In this document: positions 33,567 through 45,408 of the stretch, piece by piece
Position numbering within the stretch: position 1 is the stretch's first letter
Layout of the letters: each line of letters starts with the position of its first letter
Source: Bryopsis sp. KO-2023
Taxonomy: Eukaryota > Chlorophyta > Ulvophyceae > Bryopsidales > Bryopsidaceae
NCBI GenBank assembly: GCA_030272585.1
Contig: BSYQ01000002.1
Span: 7,688,001 to 7,752,000, forward strand
DNA: 64,000 nt
Direction of reading: 5' to 3'
The notes under the pieces: model-generated
The model's database searches: none
What the model saw: the letters and a program-made list of their open reading frames with translations, nothing else
Told to the model about the DNA's origin: nothing
Program-made: the position numbers and the translations under genes

Positions 33567-33645
33567 GGGGGGGGATAGGACTCGAACTTGCAGTCTTCTG
33601 CTCCAGAGGCAAACGCCTTCTCCATTGGGCCACGTGACACCCAAC
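33567..33645 (-). tRNA. Second tRNA-Arg-like element with CTG loop, probably non-functional
   Basis: The reverse strand reads CGTGGCCCAATGGAGAAGGC, then an anticodon stem-loop with CTCTGGA, then CAAGTTCGAGTCC. It shares the odd CTG loop with the copy at 20882-20958, so the loop predates the duplication. The acceptor side again ends in a C run and cannot pair. Confidence 0.5.
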
Positions 33646-34408
33646 AACACCGTGCTTCATCAGCTTTTTACCTGAGCTCCTTCAGTATTGAATACGACAG
33701 TCCTAGAAGTCCAAAGACACCTCTCAGCCACCCCAAATAGTGCAGAGCAGGCGCTACCCTGATCGACTGGTAGCCTTAATTAAGGTCTTTTTCTTATTTC
33801 CTTTTTTCGAGGCGCCCTCAGTCCCATCAGCATGATGATCCTGGTGATTCTTCTGTTAGAACGACATTCCACTCTGTGCACCTCGGCCACCACCACGCAA
33901 GTGTGCTGGAGCCTACCAGAACTGACATTTGGTTTTGTTGCGTGTGCTTGAACTCCGCCTCAATGCCCGAAAACGACTTGTTCCAATTCCCAACAATAGA
34001 GTGTCGAGCAGGGTAGCGCCTGCTTATCACCCAAGCGGGGACTGTTGAGCGTGGATCGAAGGTGTCTGTCCTTGGTCCTGTGCTGAGAGTTGATGGTGCA
34101 TCCTTTCCAAGGGGTGGGTCTGTTCTGGCACCTTTTCTGAGGAGTCGGTGGCGGAATAGATGAAGTGCTGGGCAAAGCGCCAGGCGGGAAACCGAGCAGC
34201 GATCACTGGCCGCCTGCTTCGGTGGGAGGACAATGTACCAGAGCTGAGTACAGGATTCACCAGTGACAGACATCCAGAGGGACCGCTCAATTTTCTTCTT
34301 TGTCTCACCACTTTTGGAATCATTCCGCGCCTCGTTTGCTACTTGTTTTTCACCAGGACTTCATTTATGTTCGCAATCAAAAGACAAATTTGTTCTACGA
34401 TTTCTGTG

Positions 34409-34479
34409 GCACAGTGGCTGAGTGGTCCAAGGCGTCAGACTTAAGACCTGATGGAGGTAGTCTCCGCGTACCTTGTGCA
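34409..34479 (+). pseudogene. tRNA-Leu(UAA) pseudogene lacking the T arm
   Basis: It matches the intact tRNA-Leu through the D arm, the TAA anticodon loop and the variable arm, then jumps from CCGCGT to ACCTTGTGC, losing about 16 bases that held the T stem, T loop and box B. Without box B it should not be transcribed by RNA polymerase III. Confidence 0.9.
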
Positions 34480-34499
34480 AGGATATTTTACATCCATGA

Positions 34500-35110
34500 G
34501 CCTTTTTCCTCAATCAAATTTGAAATATCTGACTCGATACCTCCCTTTGTAGTGAACACATTTGTTTTCTTTTCAACAGAAGCCCTCCAATATGTGTATA
34601 GTTTTCCTCACTCTACTGATTTGGTTTTTGTTTGTTTTTGGGGTGCAGTCTTGCTGTTCTTCAGAAATAACCTCACCATGGTGGTATTTTGCTACCCCAA
34701 GAAAAAGGGGGTTAGTTTGGTTTGAATGTGTGATTTTTTGGGTTTTTTTTGGGGGGGCGTGAGGGGGGGGGGGGAACTAAACCTTTATCAGAAATCTGTG
34801 GGTTGGGTTCTGTCAAGAATATATATATATATATTTTTGGGTGTCTTTTGACAACTGTGGTGGGGGTTGTTTAAGAGGCTTTTTTGAGAACTGATTTGAG
34901 TTTCTGATGGTGGACGACGAGTAATTTTTGGAGTGTAGTGTATAGTTCCTCTTACTTCCTTTTGAGATTTCGACGGATGTTGTATTTCGAATGGGTTGCA
35001 ACATTTGGGAGGGGGAAAATAAGGGACCAATGGATTATTCACAGAAGGAAGAACATAAATCGAAGGATTTTTCATTTCTTCCTTCTTTTCCTTCTGTGAC
35101 TAGGAAAATA
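34500..35110 (+). repeat. Dispersed repeat R2, copy a
   Basis: Related to 48690-49215 in the same orientation and to about 61640-62060 in reverse. Shared landmarks: CTCCCTTTGTAGTGAACA, TATCAGAAATCTGTGGGTTG and TTGTATTTCGAATGGGTTGC. Copies are well diverged. A (TA)n run lies near 34820. Confidence 0.6.
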
Positions 35111-36290
35111 GTGGGGGGTGTATTGGCTTACAATGTAAATGATGTTTGTTTGTTTGTTTGTATTGGCTTAGAATATAGAACCGCGAAAAAGAAATGTGGA
35201 GAGTTGATTCCATGAAACAGAAAATTGAAACTTTGAAAAAAAATCGTTGTCGTGGGAGAGTTTAGGTATAACTGTCTGACGCGCAACACCACACGTGGAA
35301 GCAGTCGATTTCAACCAGCTTTTTTTTTCCTAAACCTTTTCGAGGTTCTTATCAACGTACATAGTCACCCCCCTGTCCGCGACTGCCGTTACTGCGACAG
35401 TTGAAGAGCACACCCACATTGATTTTCTTTTTATCTTGCTGAAGAAAACAGCGAGGGGCGGCCGCAGTCCCCCACAGTTTAGTAGACTCTACTACTTTCG
35501 GAAAGTGGATACATGCTACACTGGGACATTTCAAAGTCTCTTTTCGCAGGGCAAGTTCCCCAAAAAAACTGGATTGCCAGGAACCCGTTTATGACATGTA
35601 ACTGCAGAGCGTTTCACCGAAATGTGTAGTGATCGAATCGAAAATGTACTCCTGATTGTTCGAATGAAAATTTATATGACGTCGTGTGACATCTTGTCTG
35701 AGTGGGGAAAAGATATTTTCTTTCTTCTCATAGGTGAATTCGAAAGAGGTTTTCTATATTCGAGGGTCTTGTTTTTTCTGCGTCCTTCCGGATCTTGGAA
35801 AAAAAGAGAACGGTGAGGCCCACAATTTAACCCCATCGAGTTTCCTCCCTCTTCGAATTTTTAGTCGAAGGTACAGTATGCAAGGGCAAAATACGCGGCA
35901 CTCGTGAGAGAGTGCTTGACTCCGGGTGGTGAGTCAATGGGTTGGCTGGTACTTTAAGTGTGTTGGGTGTCTGGCTGATTGAGACGAAACTCAATCACTT
36001 TGGAGGCAAGGTAGGGGTGACAAAACAATTGCAAAAGTAATACATTTAAAAAAAAAAGAGTAGTCGTGAATTTATGACTTGTGCTGAATATATTTAAGAT
36101 TAATGTCCCGACTACTTGTGTCTTCTCAAATCATAGAGACTTAAAAAATATATAAAAAATAATTGCACACGCTATATTTCGTCGGTGGATAAGAAGCTAA
36201 GAGAAATTCAAAACAGCGCTTCTCTTTAGAGTTGCACCTCACAATAAATGAAAATATTAAAGAACAAAATTGTCCCCAACGAGATAATGC
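35111..36290. other. No gene recognised
   Basis: AT-rich spacer downstream of the second B gene. Its right end should carry that gene's 3' UTR on the minus strand. No RNA gene or repeat copy was seen. Confidence 0.4.
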
Positions 36291-37331
36291 TCATAACCCT
36301 TGAGAAAAATCCCACTCCCAAATCTCCCCATTACCACGAACGGCGATCAACTTTTCATCATCGACCCATAACACATTCATCCTTGGATGGATGTTTTCGT
36401 CCGATTGTGAACAATCAAAACTCTTCACACACTCCCCCTTCGTTGTATCCCATATTTTCATCGTTCTATCATATGATCCAGTGAACATCCGACCTTCTTT
36501 AACAACGATCGAGGTGATACTATCTGTGTGACCTCGAAAAGTTTGCACATGCTGACCGCTTTCCAATTCCCACGAGCGAATATTACCATCACACGCTCCA
36601 CAAAAAATGAGCCCATCAGAAACATCCAAGGACATCGCTCCCTTTTTTTGTCCCCCAATCACTCTAAGGCAGGCATTATCACCTAAGTTCCATATTCGAA
36701 TAGTCTCATCATCAGACCCACTGATCAAAAGATTGCTTGAATGGGGCAAGAGACAAGTAACACTTTTCATGTGACCTTGAAGGGATTCGATCCGCTCCCA
36801 TACCCCTTTTTTCCAAATTTCAAGATCCCCCCGGCTACTCCCAACCGCCACGTCGTCGCCAAGATCCGCAATCGATAAGACACTGCAGCCAAAAATTGAT
36901 ACGCAAAAAAGCTTTCTCCAAGTGGATATATCCCATCCACTCAAAACACCTCTGAGACCCCCGGTCACAAGTATCCCATCCAAAAAAAAGACTAAACCCC
37001 CAGCCATTCTCCTGAAAACGAATTGTCTCCGATCGAGATCAAACACCTTGACCCCGTCGTAACCACCCAAGGCAATCAGATCCTTCACCTTGGTACAAGA
37101 ATCTATTGGAAAATCATTTTCGTCGTTGTGAATGATGGGCTCTATTGGTTCATGCAACCACGCACGCTCCAAGCCGATTTTCTTTTTTAAGAACGATTCT
37201 TTTCTGGTAACTTCTCGCCAAGATGTTGCGACACAGGAGCATCCAGCAAGTGATACAGCAGGAACTCTTCCAAGAATGTTGACCAGTATATCCCTGGGCA
37301 AGTCCCATTCGACAGGAACATAGTCGCTCAT
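36291..37331 (-). CDS. F-box/WD40 protein, subfamily B (right copy)
   Basis: An intronless gene of 346 residues from the ATG at 37331 (MSDYVPVEWDLPRDILVNIL). The frame stays open 14 codons upstream but without an ATG. The F-box occupies about residues 8-48 and the WD40 propeller the rest: SLQGHMKSVTCLLPHSSN to ETIRIWNL, NIRSWELESG, TFRGHTDSITSIVVKEGR to RTMKIWDT, and a closing IWEWDF. It is clearly paralogous to 23636-24679 and diverged at many residues while keeping blade motifs, so both are probably under selection. The role is inferred to be an SCF ubiquitin-ligase receptor. About 100 bases upstream of its start the 8-kb LTR-like element interrupts its ancestral promoter, which continues at 45409. 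Expression of this copy may therefore be changed. Confidence 0.92.
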   Translation of the reverse strand: MSDYVPVEWDLPRDILVNILGRVPAVSLAGCSCVATSWREVTRKESFLKKKIGLERAWLHEPIEPIIHNDENDFPIDSCTKVKDLIALGGYDGVKVFDLDRRQFVFRRMAGGLVFFLDGILVTGGLRGVLSGWDISTWRKLFCVSIFGCSVLSIADLGDDVAVGSSRGDLEIWKKGVWERIESLQGHMKSVTCLLPHSSNLLISGSDDETIRIWNLGDNACLRVIGGQKKGAMSLDVSDGLIFCGACDGNIRSWELESGQHVQTFRGHTDSITSIVVKEGRMFTGSYDRTMKIWDTTKGECVKSFDCSQSDENIHPRMNVLWVDDEKLIAVRGNGEIWEWDFSQGL

Positions 37332-37431
37332 CCTTGCACCCTCTTCAATTCGAAAAAACGACTGATCGATCAATCAATAGTTGCTATGCTCCGCAAAAAA
37401 CGATGCTGTCAAAACCAAGACTTTTTCGCCT

Positions 37432-38972
37432 TGTGACGGGGCTAGAAAGAACATGGCAGATGTACTGCCACGAAATGTCACAATTATTCCGATGTTAATT
37501 CGGATGAACGGAACTCACCAACTCACACTGATAAACAGTCGCGTTACGCACTGCTCTGTGTGAGACCTGGTGGTTCGCACGTTGGGTTCAACTCCCGACG
37601 AGGTCGATGACGTAGGAAAAGTTGTATATCGGTGCGTTGGACGATATCGAATAGCTGGCACGCCAACCCGTGGCTAGCGCAGAGTACTAGGAGTCATACT
37701 GCCGGCCCTGTCACTCTGTGATATCCGAGGTATGACTTCTACGAAAAGTGCGGCTGGGAAAACGAGGAGCCAACGAAAACACGATAGAAAACAACGCATC
37801 GAATACAACCCACTACGAAACACGATCTTTTAGGTGATCTAGACAGCGTTTAGTCGAGTCGCTAAGCGACTCTCGCTGTGACGCCGAACTCGCAGCCAAC
37901 ACATGTGCGTTGGCACTCGAACTGGCTGCGAGTATAAAAATAGCGGTAGTTTTCTATTTAGGGACTTCCGACTTCGGGTTCTTACCTCGTATACCTCTCG
38001 CCTTGGATATCTATTTAAAGAGTGGACTTCTTTTCGTGACGGACTTAAGGAAGCTAGCTACTTACCTTAAACGGGAATCCCGAACGGATGAGGTACTTCT
38101 GGCCACGGATATGATTACCTAAGGCTATAGTGGTATACTTTTCAAAGTGGGATACACCATCCCCTCTCTTTCTGTAAAAATATTTCTCTGCAAAAGTGTT
38201 TGTGTGATCCTTTTGATCTCAGAGGAAATTTCTGTTGAATTTCCTCTATATTCTGAGATTTCTGAAGTTAGATTAAGTGTTTCTGAAAGTTCTGAAGTTA
38301 GATTAAGTGTTTCTGAAAGTTCTGAAGTTAGATTAAGTATCTCTGAAAGTGCAGTAGAATTTCTGGAAGTACTAGAGTAAAATAGGGTGTTTTCTGAAGT
38401 ATTATAAGTCTGGAAGTAAAAGGGATAAGGGTGCTGTCCCTCCCTTAGGAGTTTTTCCACTCAGAGGAGCTGCCCTCTCCTCTGAGTGTCTCCTTGTGTT
38501 TAGTTTCTCCACTCAGAGGAGCTGCCCTCTCCTCTGAGTGTTTTCTTGTGTTTAGTTTCTCCCTTCTCCAGCTCAGTTTTCAGAGTCTCCTTAGGACATG
38601 GTCTCTTAGCGACCACCCTCCGGGAAACTCCACTTTCTGTCTCGGTCGCAGGAGCAAGTCCCTCTAGCGGGTGTCTCCTTTGACTTCGACTCGTCTTACT
38701 TTCAGGTGCCTGGTCTTAGGCCTTTCGTAGTTAAGGGGATTCGAGACTGTGACTCTCGGATTGCAAGGATGTTAGTGCGACTGGTCTTAGCCGACTTCTT
38801 GGGTGACGATAGTTTCAGTGCGTTGCAGCTTAGATACCGAGTTTTTGAAATGACGTTAAAGGATGGCGCAGTCCGACTTTGTTACCGTAGACAGACTCTG
38901 CAGTAGTTCGGTGCGACTCAATTCGCGATTGCAGCGCGAATGTAAGTTAGTAGTTGCGCCGAGTGCGCTTTT
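37432..38972 (+). repeat. Left long terminal repeat
   Basis: It contains a TATAAAAA box at 37933-37940, three 30-base tandem units at 38261-38350, and two copies of a 12-base-pair hairpin (38458-38488 and 38510-38540). The TATA position would put a transcript start near 37960. A GGGTTCAACTCCC box-B-like motif lies near 37587. Confidence 0.8.
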
Positions 38973-41900
38973 TGGTTTCGGAGCGGCGACGAGCTTCGGA
39001 CTTGTTAGGAAAATGGGCCCACCATAAATGATTATATTGACCGTGTTGTGTTTGTGTTGTTTTCAATCACGAACGAGCACACCAAAATGAGATCGCTAGT
39101 GGATAGGAACAAAAGACATAACTGTCAAGCTAAAGGAGCGAATGGAACAGCGGTTGGATTTAGTCTGGAGACGAAGTAGATTATCCACGACTCGAACTGC
39201 ACCTGTTGAAGGCACAGCTCAGAACAGGAATGAAATGTCGACAACGACAAGCACATGGTCGCGCAGCATCCTTGACCACGCCAGAGCACAAGGACTATCG
39301 AATCTCAATTTATGTGAGGGATAGTGCTGGTCAGGGGGCTTGTCGAATGATTTGCAGTAGACCTGTCCTTTTTGACGCTGTAGACATTCCCTGGGAGAGA
39401 ATCAAAACTCTTTTATGGAGGTGGGAATGATTGGCGAATTAGAACAAGGCACGACTCGGAAACTGTGGCGGTTTTTCTGGAGAGATATTTCAAAGGCAGA
39501 GCAGCAGTGGACAGAACTAAAAGCAAACATGAACTGCGAAGGTTCGATCGAACTGTGGCAGCACTGGAGAGTTAAGGAGATCGGAATTTTGCAAAAGACA
39601 TTATTGCAGGGATTATTAAGTTGATCGATAAGGAAGTTGAAGAGATCTTCTTTCTCCCTCGTGAAAAGGAACTGGCATTATTGGTACCGGTTGAAATGGA
39701 GAACACTGGTTGATGGAGGGGTTCTTCAGTATGGAGATCTGAGGAATAGAATCTTTCGGAAGCAGAAATAAGCTTGGACAGTAGTAACTCCAAATGTGGT
39801 AGCTCTGGAGCATAAAGAAGGGAGATGCTCACGGTGACTGGGCAGATATAGGAGAATGGATATACACCCTGCCAAACGTAAACCATCCTTGCCAAGGCTG
39901 ATGAGGGGAGAATGCTTTTATGTACAATGAATCCAAGAGCTGGAAATTCTGGTCATCTGGTCGTCTACTGGGAAAAAGAGATGATCCAATTGTGGAGAGG
40001 GGAGTGCTGAAGGCTTTGGTTAAAAGGATTTGGAACTACTGATCCGACAATTCTACTGTCAATCGAAGGAGGTTGTGAGGATCCACAAAAAGGAGATGTC
40101 CAACAACAGAAGGAACTGTTATCGCAGCAACTGCAAAAGGATAGGGATTGCTGGTACACCAAGCAAGTAAATTGGGGAGTTGATAGAAGTTTACACTCTC
40201 TCAGTTCTAAGTAAACGAGCTCAGGGATGGGATGGAGCAAACCTAAAAAACTTTTTGGGATTTATGGAGAATCAGTCGGGTCAGCTCTGGCGAACCAGCT
40301 CGGATGATGCAGTGGAGTAAATCTTCTAACATCCATGAGGAGTCAGGGAGATCGGAATTTACAGAAATAGAATCATTCTATTATGGATAAACGGTAGAGG
40401 TGAACTCTTGTTATTCGAAGAAGCTACTGCAGAAAATATATATATAAAGTGGGAGATGCCAGGAAGAAGGAAAAAGGGAACATAGGAGTAGGGAGTCTGG
40501 CGAACATTATTATTGCTGAAGGAGCATTACTGGTGCAGCTAAGAATGGCAACCAGCGAAGTTGAGAAGGGCGCATGAAATTGGAAATAGTTTGGCGTTTC
40601 AGAAAAGTTGAGAACGAAGCCTGAAATTGGAAATAGTTTGGCGTTTCAGAAAAGTTGAGAACGAAGCCTGAAATTGGAAATAGTTTGGCGTTCCTGAAGC
40701 CTGGCGCCTGGCGCCTGGTGAAAGTATGCAGGACTAGGGTGCGCTTCTGTCGGTTGTAAAAAGGTGGCAGAAAAATCGACTGAAAGCTGAGGGTATGACT
40801 GGGGTGGAGAAGAAACTCGATGGCTGCTCAACAGGGTGGATGAAGTGGACTGGAAACTTAGAAAGAGAACTGGAAGGCTATTCTTCGACTACAGCTGATT
40901 AAGAGCCGACCTTGGAAAATACATCGAACGATTTAGGATATGGTGAAGATGGCCGTAGGAGCAGTTGGCTTTCGGCAATAAAAGAGCCGGTGCCAGAATG
41001 GGCGGAAGTTTCAGGTCAGGAAAAGTTATGAAAGAATCAGTTAAAGAATGAAGAACAAGAATATTTGCACAGAAATTATGGATGCGTTGAAAGGATTGTT
41101 TGGCTCTATAAGCGGAATTTCCGCAGTTATGAAAACAGCGGAATCAAATCAGCTTAAAATCCAGGCAATTCATAGACTATTGATTAATGATTTGAGGACT
41201 CAGTGGAGTTTCAAACAAATGTTTAGATTCTGTAGAGATAAGGTATCCTGAAAGAGGGAAACTCTCAGAATAGAGGACTACAGACTTGGATAAGTCTGTA
41301 CACACTTTGATTGTCGAAATCAATCCCTGTGAGGACCTCAGCCCCTAAGCCTAAAACGGAGTGGTGTTTGATCCAGCCTAGAAGTTAAGGTCACTTTAGG
41401 TCACTAGGGTGAAAAGTGCTCTTTCCCGGAAACAGGACTGAGAGTCCAGAACCCTGGGATTAAACAATGGCATGTTTGAAAACTAAGAGAAGACCTCCAA
41501 CGCTTATAACTCTCAGCCAGCTCACCAGCCAGCTGTAACAGTTGTAATAACCTAGAGGACTTGTATTTTAAGTGGAAACCCTTAAGACTAGAGGAGGGGG
41601 CAAACTCTGTTCTATCTACCCAGGATAGGCAACTTAAAAACAAGTGGTTCAGAGGCCAGGAGGTTCTGAAATTAGAAGCAAAAGGCAGTTTTAGGAAAAG
41701 AAGTGAACGGATGAGGAAGTATGATATGGAAAGACCCTTGCACCCTTAGTCTTTTATAGGAAGACTTTGTTTTGTTTTCTAAAAAGTTTATTAGTTAACC
41801 GGTTAGGCTTGTTGGCAAGTTTTTGAAGTGTTGAAATAAGTTTAAAAATGCATATATATATATATAAAAGGGGAGAACCTTATGAGAGCGAATAATACCG

Positions 41901-43853
41901 TTTATTTTTGGTAACAAAACATTTAGAAATTAAGGGGAATTAAACTGACAGTAGGCCATTAAGGAAAACAGTTTTTCAGAGATTAAGGCACCATTGAAAA
42001 ATTACCTCAGCTCAGTTTTGTTTTTTGTTTTGTTTTGTCGAGAAAGAAGGGAACTAATGAAATTTAGAAAGAAATTAGGAAAGAGGGCAGATCTGTTTTC
42101 GATATTGGTTATAGAAATTAGTACTTACAAGAGGATAAAAAGAGAGAAGGAAAATCAGGCAGTGGGAGAAAAATAATAGAGAGTGATCAGAGGAAGAAAG
42201 AACAAAAAAGTAAAAGAATCAGTGGAAAAGAATAGGAGAATTGTAGGGAGAAATTTTAGAAAGGAACTTTAGAGTGGAATAGTGTAGATCAACAGCGGAG
42301 AAAGACAGTGGTGAATCAACGCTAGACTGGAACAGGGAGGAGAACATTAGAGAAAGGCAGAATTGAATGGGCAGTGAACTGAAAATCGGGAAGGAAATCA
42401 GGGAAGAGTATTAGAAAGGAACGGTGGGAGAAGATGGGCAGAAAAGATTGAATCAAGAATATGATAACAGAGTGGATCTGGGGGAGAAGTATTCCACTCT
42501 TGAGTAGGTACTAAAAAAAAAAAAAAAACTGGAAGTTATATTTTGCGAAAGAAAAAGAGTGCCAAGGAGATTGGAAAGGGATAAATTCCCTCAGCACAAA
42601 AGAGGGTGTGCGAGATAGGAAGGAAAGAGAAAAGTGGCTGCCGAGTGGTGGCAGATCCTCTAGGATCGTGGACAGCGGAAATGTGGGAACTTAAAGTTGG
42701 AATCGGAGGCAGAACATGGGAGCGTAAGGATGGGATCTATTCAAACGTGCACAGGACGTCGAGGAGCACTGTGGGAATAGGATACAGGAGACTACAATCA
42801 GTATGCACGAGTCTTACAGTAAGTTGGGCGCTCAAAAATAAACAAATAAGGAGGGACAGTGGAAAATGATGATAATGATTTCGAAAATCTTTAAGTGGTG
42901 ATTTGGAAAATTCTAGTTCGCCTGATTGAGATTAGTTATTTGGAGAAGAGAAACAGGCAGACAAAATATAAAGTGAATTTGGAGGAGGAGATTGACAGGA
43001 TTAGATTTCATTCTTTAACCTTCTAGCATACTGAATTAAGAAGGGCAAAACCATTACTTACATTAGGAGAAGATACAGTTTTTCTTTTTAAGACTGAAGG
43101 GTAAATGCAGTTTTCATAGAAGGAATTCTTAATAATAGAACTGAATAAAAGTTGGGGAATATACCTTGGAGAGAAATAGAATAGCAAGAGAATGGGCAGG
43201 CAAAAAGTTCAGTGATCAGAAGAAAATATAGAGGGGACTTGGAATTTCCAAGGCTGGTTAGTGATACTGGTGGATAGAGGACTGAAACGAGTTTAAAAAA
43301 AAAAAAAAAAGGGTTTGGACATGAAGATTTAGCAAAAGGAACAAGACTGGCAGATCAAACTGCAGTGGAGAAGGTTCTTATCTTATTGAGAGGATTTTGA
43401 AAAGGTTTGATATAGTTTAGGAAGGACTTACACCGAATACAGAAGGGATAGATATTGTCGCCAACAGTGAGCAGTTAGAATATTCTCCAAAAAGAGATAT
43501 TGACAGAAGGACAAAGGAAATAGGAAGAGTCGGGTCTCGTGTTTATTTCCAGAGACAGATTTGACCAAAAATGGACTGCAGGAATAGTAGGGCACTAAGT
43601 CGTGATTGCATAAAAGGGGATTTTGCTGCTGGTGTAAGGGTGTTGTTTTGAACGCACACTAGCAATTAGAAACAAAGGGGTTTTGGCAGTGGATGTTGGA
43701 AATAGGTAATTGGCTTAGCAATAGGTGCAAGGGGTGAATATGAAGTATGAATGAAGGGAAGTGAAACTGCATGGAATGCAGTGGGTTTTCTAGCCCGAGT
43801 GAAGTGTACGCATAGAGTGGTTTCTATGCGGGTGTAAGGGGGATCGTCACAGC
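38973..43853 (+). other. Interior of the LTR-like element
   Basis: Purine-rich plus strand, especially 42000-43300, with short open frames only. No capsid, protease, reverse transcriptase or integrase region is recognisable. Small local duplications occur, for example GAAATTGGAAATAGTTTGGC repeated near 40580-40690. It ends with a polypurine tract and an 11-base copy of the element terminus. Confidence 0.6.
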
Positions 43854-45403
43854 TGTGACGGGGCTAGAAAGAACATGGCAGATGTACTGCCACGAAATGT
43901 CACAATTATTCCGATGTTAATTCGGATGAACGGAACTCACCAACTCACACTGATAAACAGTCGCGTTACGCACTGCTCTGTGTGAGACCTGGTGGTTCGC
44001 ACGTTGGGTTCAACTCCCGACGAGGTCGATGACGTAGGAAAAGTTGTATATCGGTGCGTTGGACGATATCGAATAGCTGGCACGCCAACCCGTGGCTAGC
44101 GCAGAGTACTAGGAGTCATACTGCCGGCCCTGTCACTCTGTGATATCCGAGGTATGACTTCTACGAAAAGTGCGGCTGGGAAAACGAGGAGCCAACGAAA
44201 ACACGATAGAAAACAACGCATCGAATACAACCCACTACGAAACACGATCTTTTAGGTGATCTAGACAGCGTTTAGTCGAGTCGCTAAGCGACTCTCGCTG
44301 TGACGCCGAACTCGCAGCCAACACATGTGCGTTGGCACTCGAACTGGCTGCGAGTATAAAAATAGCGGTAGTTTTCTATTTAGGGACTTCCGACTTCGGG
44401 TTCTTACCTCGTATACCTCTCGCCTTGGATATCTATTTAAAGAGTGGACTTCTTTTCGTGACGGACTTAAGGAAGCTAGCTACTTACCTTAAACGGGAAT
44501 CCCGAACGGATGAGGTACTTCTGGCCACGGATATGATTACCTAAGGCTATAGTGGTATACTTTTCAAAGTGGGATACACCATCCCCTCTCTTTCTGTAAA
44601 AATATTTCTCTGCAAAAGTGTTTGTGTGATCCTTTTGATCTCAGAGGAAATTTCTGTTGAATTTCCTCTATATTCTGAGATTTCTGAAGTTAGATTAAGT
44701 GTTTCTGAAAGTTCTGAAGTTAGATTAAGTGTTTCTGAAAGTTCTGAAGTTAGATTAAGTATCTCTGAAAGTGCAGTAGAATTTCTGGAAGTACTAGAGT
44801 AAAATAGGGTGTTTTCTGAAGTATTATAAGTCTGGAAGTAAAAGGGATAAGGGTGCTGTCCCTCCCTTAGGAGTTTTTCCACAGAGGAGCTGCCCTCTCC
44901 TCTGAGTGTCTCCTTGTGTTTAGTTTCTCCACTCAGAGGAGCTGCCCTCTCCTCTGAGTGTTTTCTTGTGTTTAGTTTCTCCCTTCTCCAGCTCAGTTTT
45001 CAGAGTCTCCTTAGGACATGGTCTCTTAGCGACCACCCTCCGGGGAACTCCACTTTCTGTCTCGGTCGCAGGAGCAAGTCCCTCTAGCGGGTGTCTCCTT
45101 TGACTTCGACTCGTCTTACTTTCAGGTGCCTGGTCTTAGGCCTTTCGTAGTTAGGGGGATTCGAGACTGTGACTCTCGGATTGCAAGGATGTTAGTGCGA
45201 CTGGTCTTAGCCGACTTCTTGGGTGACGATAGTTTCAGTGCGTTGCAGCTTAGATACCGAGTTTTTGAAATGACGTTAAAGGATGGCGCAGTCCGACTTT
45301 GTTACTGTAGACAGACTCTGCAGTAGTTCGGTGCGACTCAATTCGCGATTGCAGCGCGAATGTAAGTTAGTAGTTGCGCCGAGTGCGCTTTTGGATCGTC
45401 ACA
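43854..45403 (+). repeat. Right long terminal repeat
   Basis: Nearly identical to the left repeat, with the same TATA box (about 44355-44362), 30-base tandem units and hairpins. It ends GGATCGTCACA directly before the CGCCT target duplication. Confidence 0.8.
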
Positions 45404-45408
45404 CGCCT

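Larger units (their letters stand above)
33465..34490 (-). repeat. tRNA-Leu block, right arm of the inverted duplication
   Basis: Inverted copy of 19960-21050. It contains the second Arg-like tRNA element (about 33567-33645, minus strand) and the broken tRNA-Leu (34409-34479, plus strand). Between the two lies a block whose plus and minus open frames are partly shared with the left arm. Confidence 0.85.
37432..45403 (+). mobile_element. LTR-retrotransposon-like element, no long open frame, young
   Basis: A fossil-type element of 7,972 bases flanked by a 5-base target duplication CGCCT (37427-37431 and 45404-45408). It begins TGTGACG and ends CGTCACA. Direct terminal repeats of about 1.54 kb (37432-38972 and 43854-45393) are over 99.5% alike, so the insertion is recent. 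The interior of about 4.9 kb is purine-rich on the plus strand, with no open frame over about 90 codons. It resembles a non-autonomous LARD-type element, and the superfamily cannot be assigned without coding domains. A GTAAGGGGG polypurine tract precedes the right repeat. It lies in the upstream region of the second B F-box gene. Confidence 0.75.

Noticed and set aside
37560-37600. Box-B-like GGGTTCAACTCCC in the terminal repeat as a tRNA gene
   Set aside because: No D arm, anticodon arm or acceptor pairing could be found around it.
38261-38350. 30-base tandem units reading as Ser/Glu/Val/Arg decapeptides
   Set aside because: They lie in a terminal repeat of an LTR-like element and read open on both strands because the period is a multiple of three. 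No evidence of translation.
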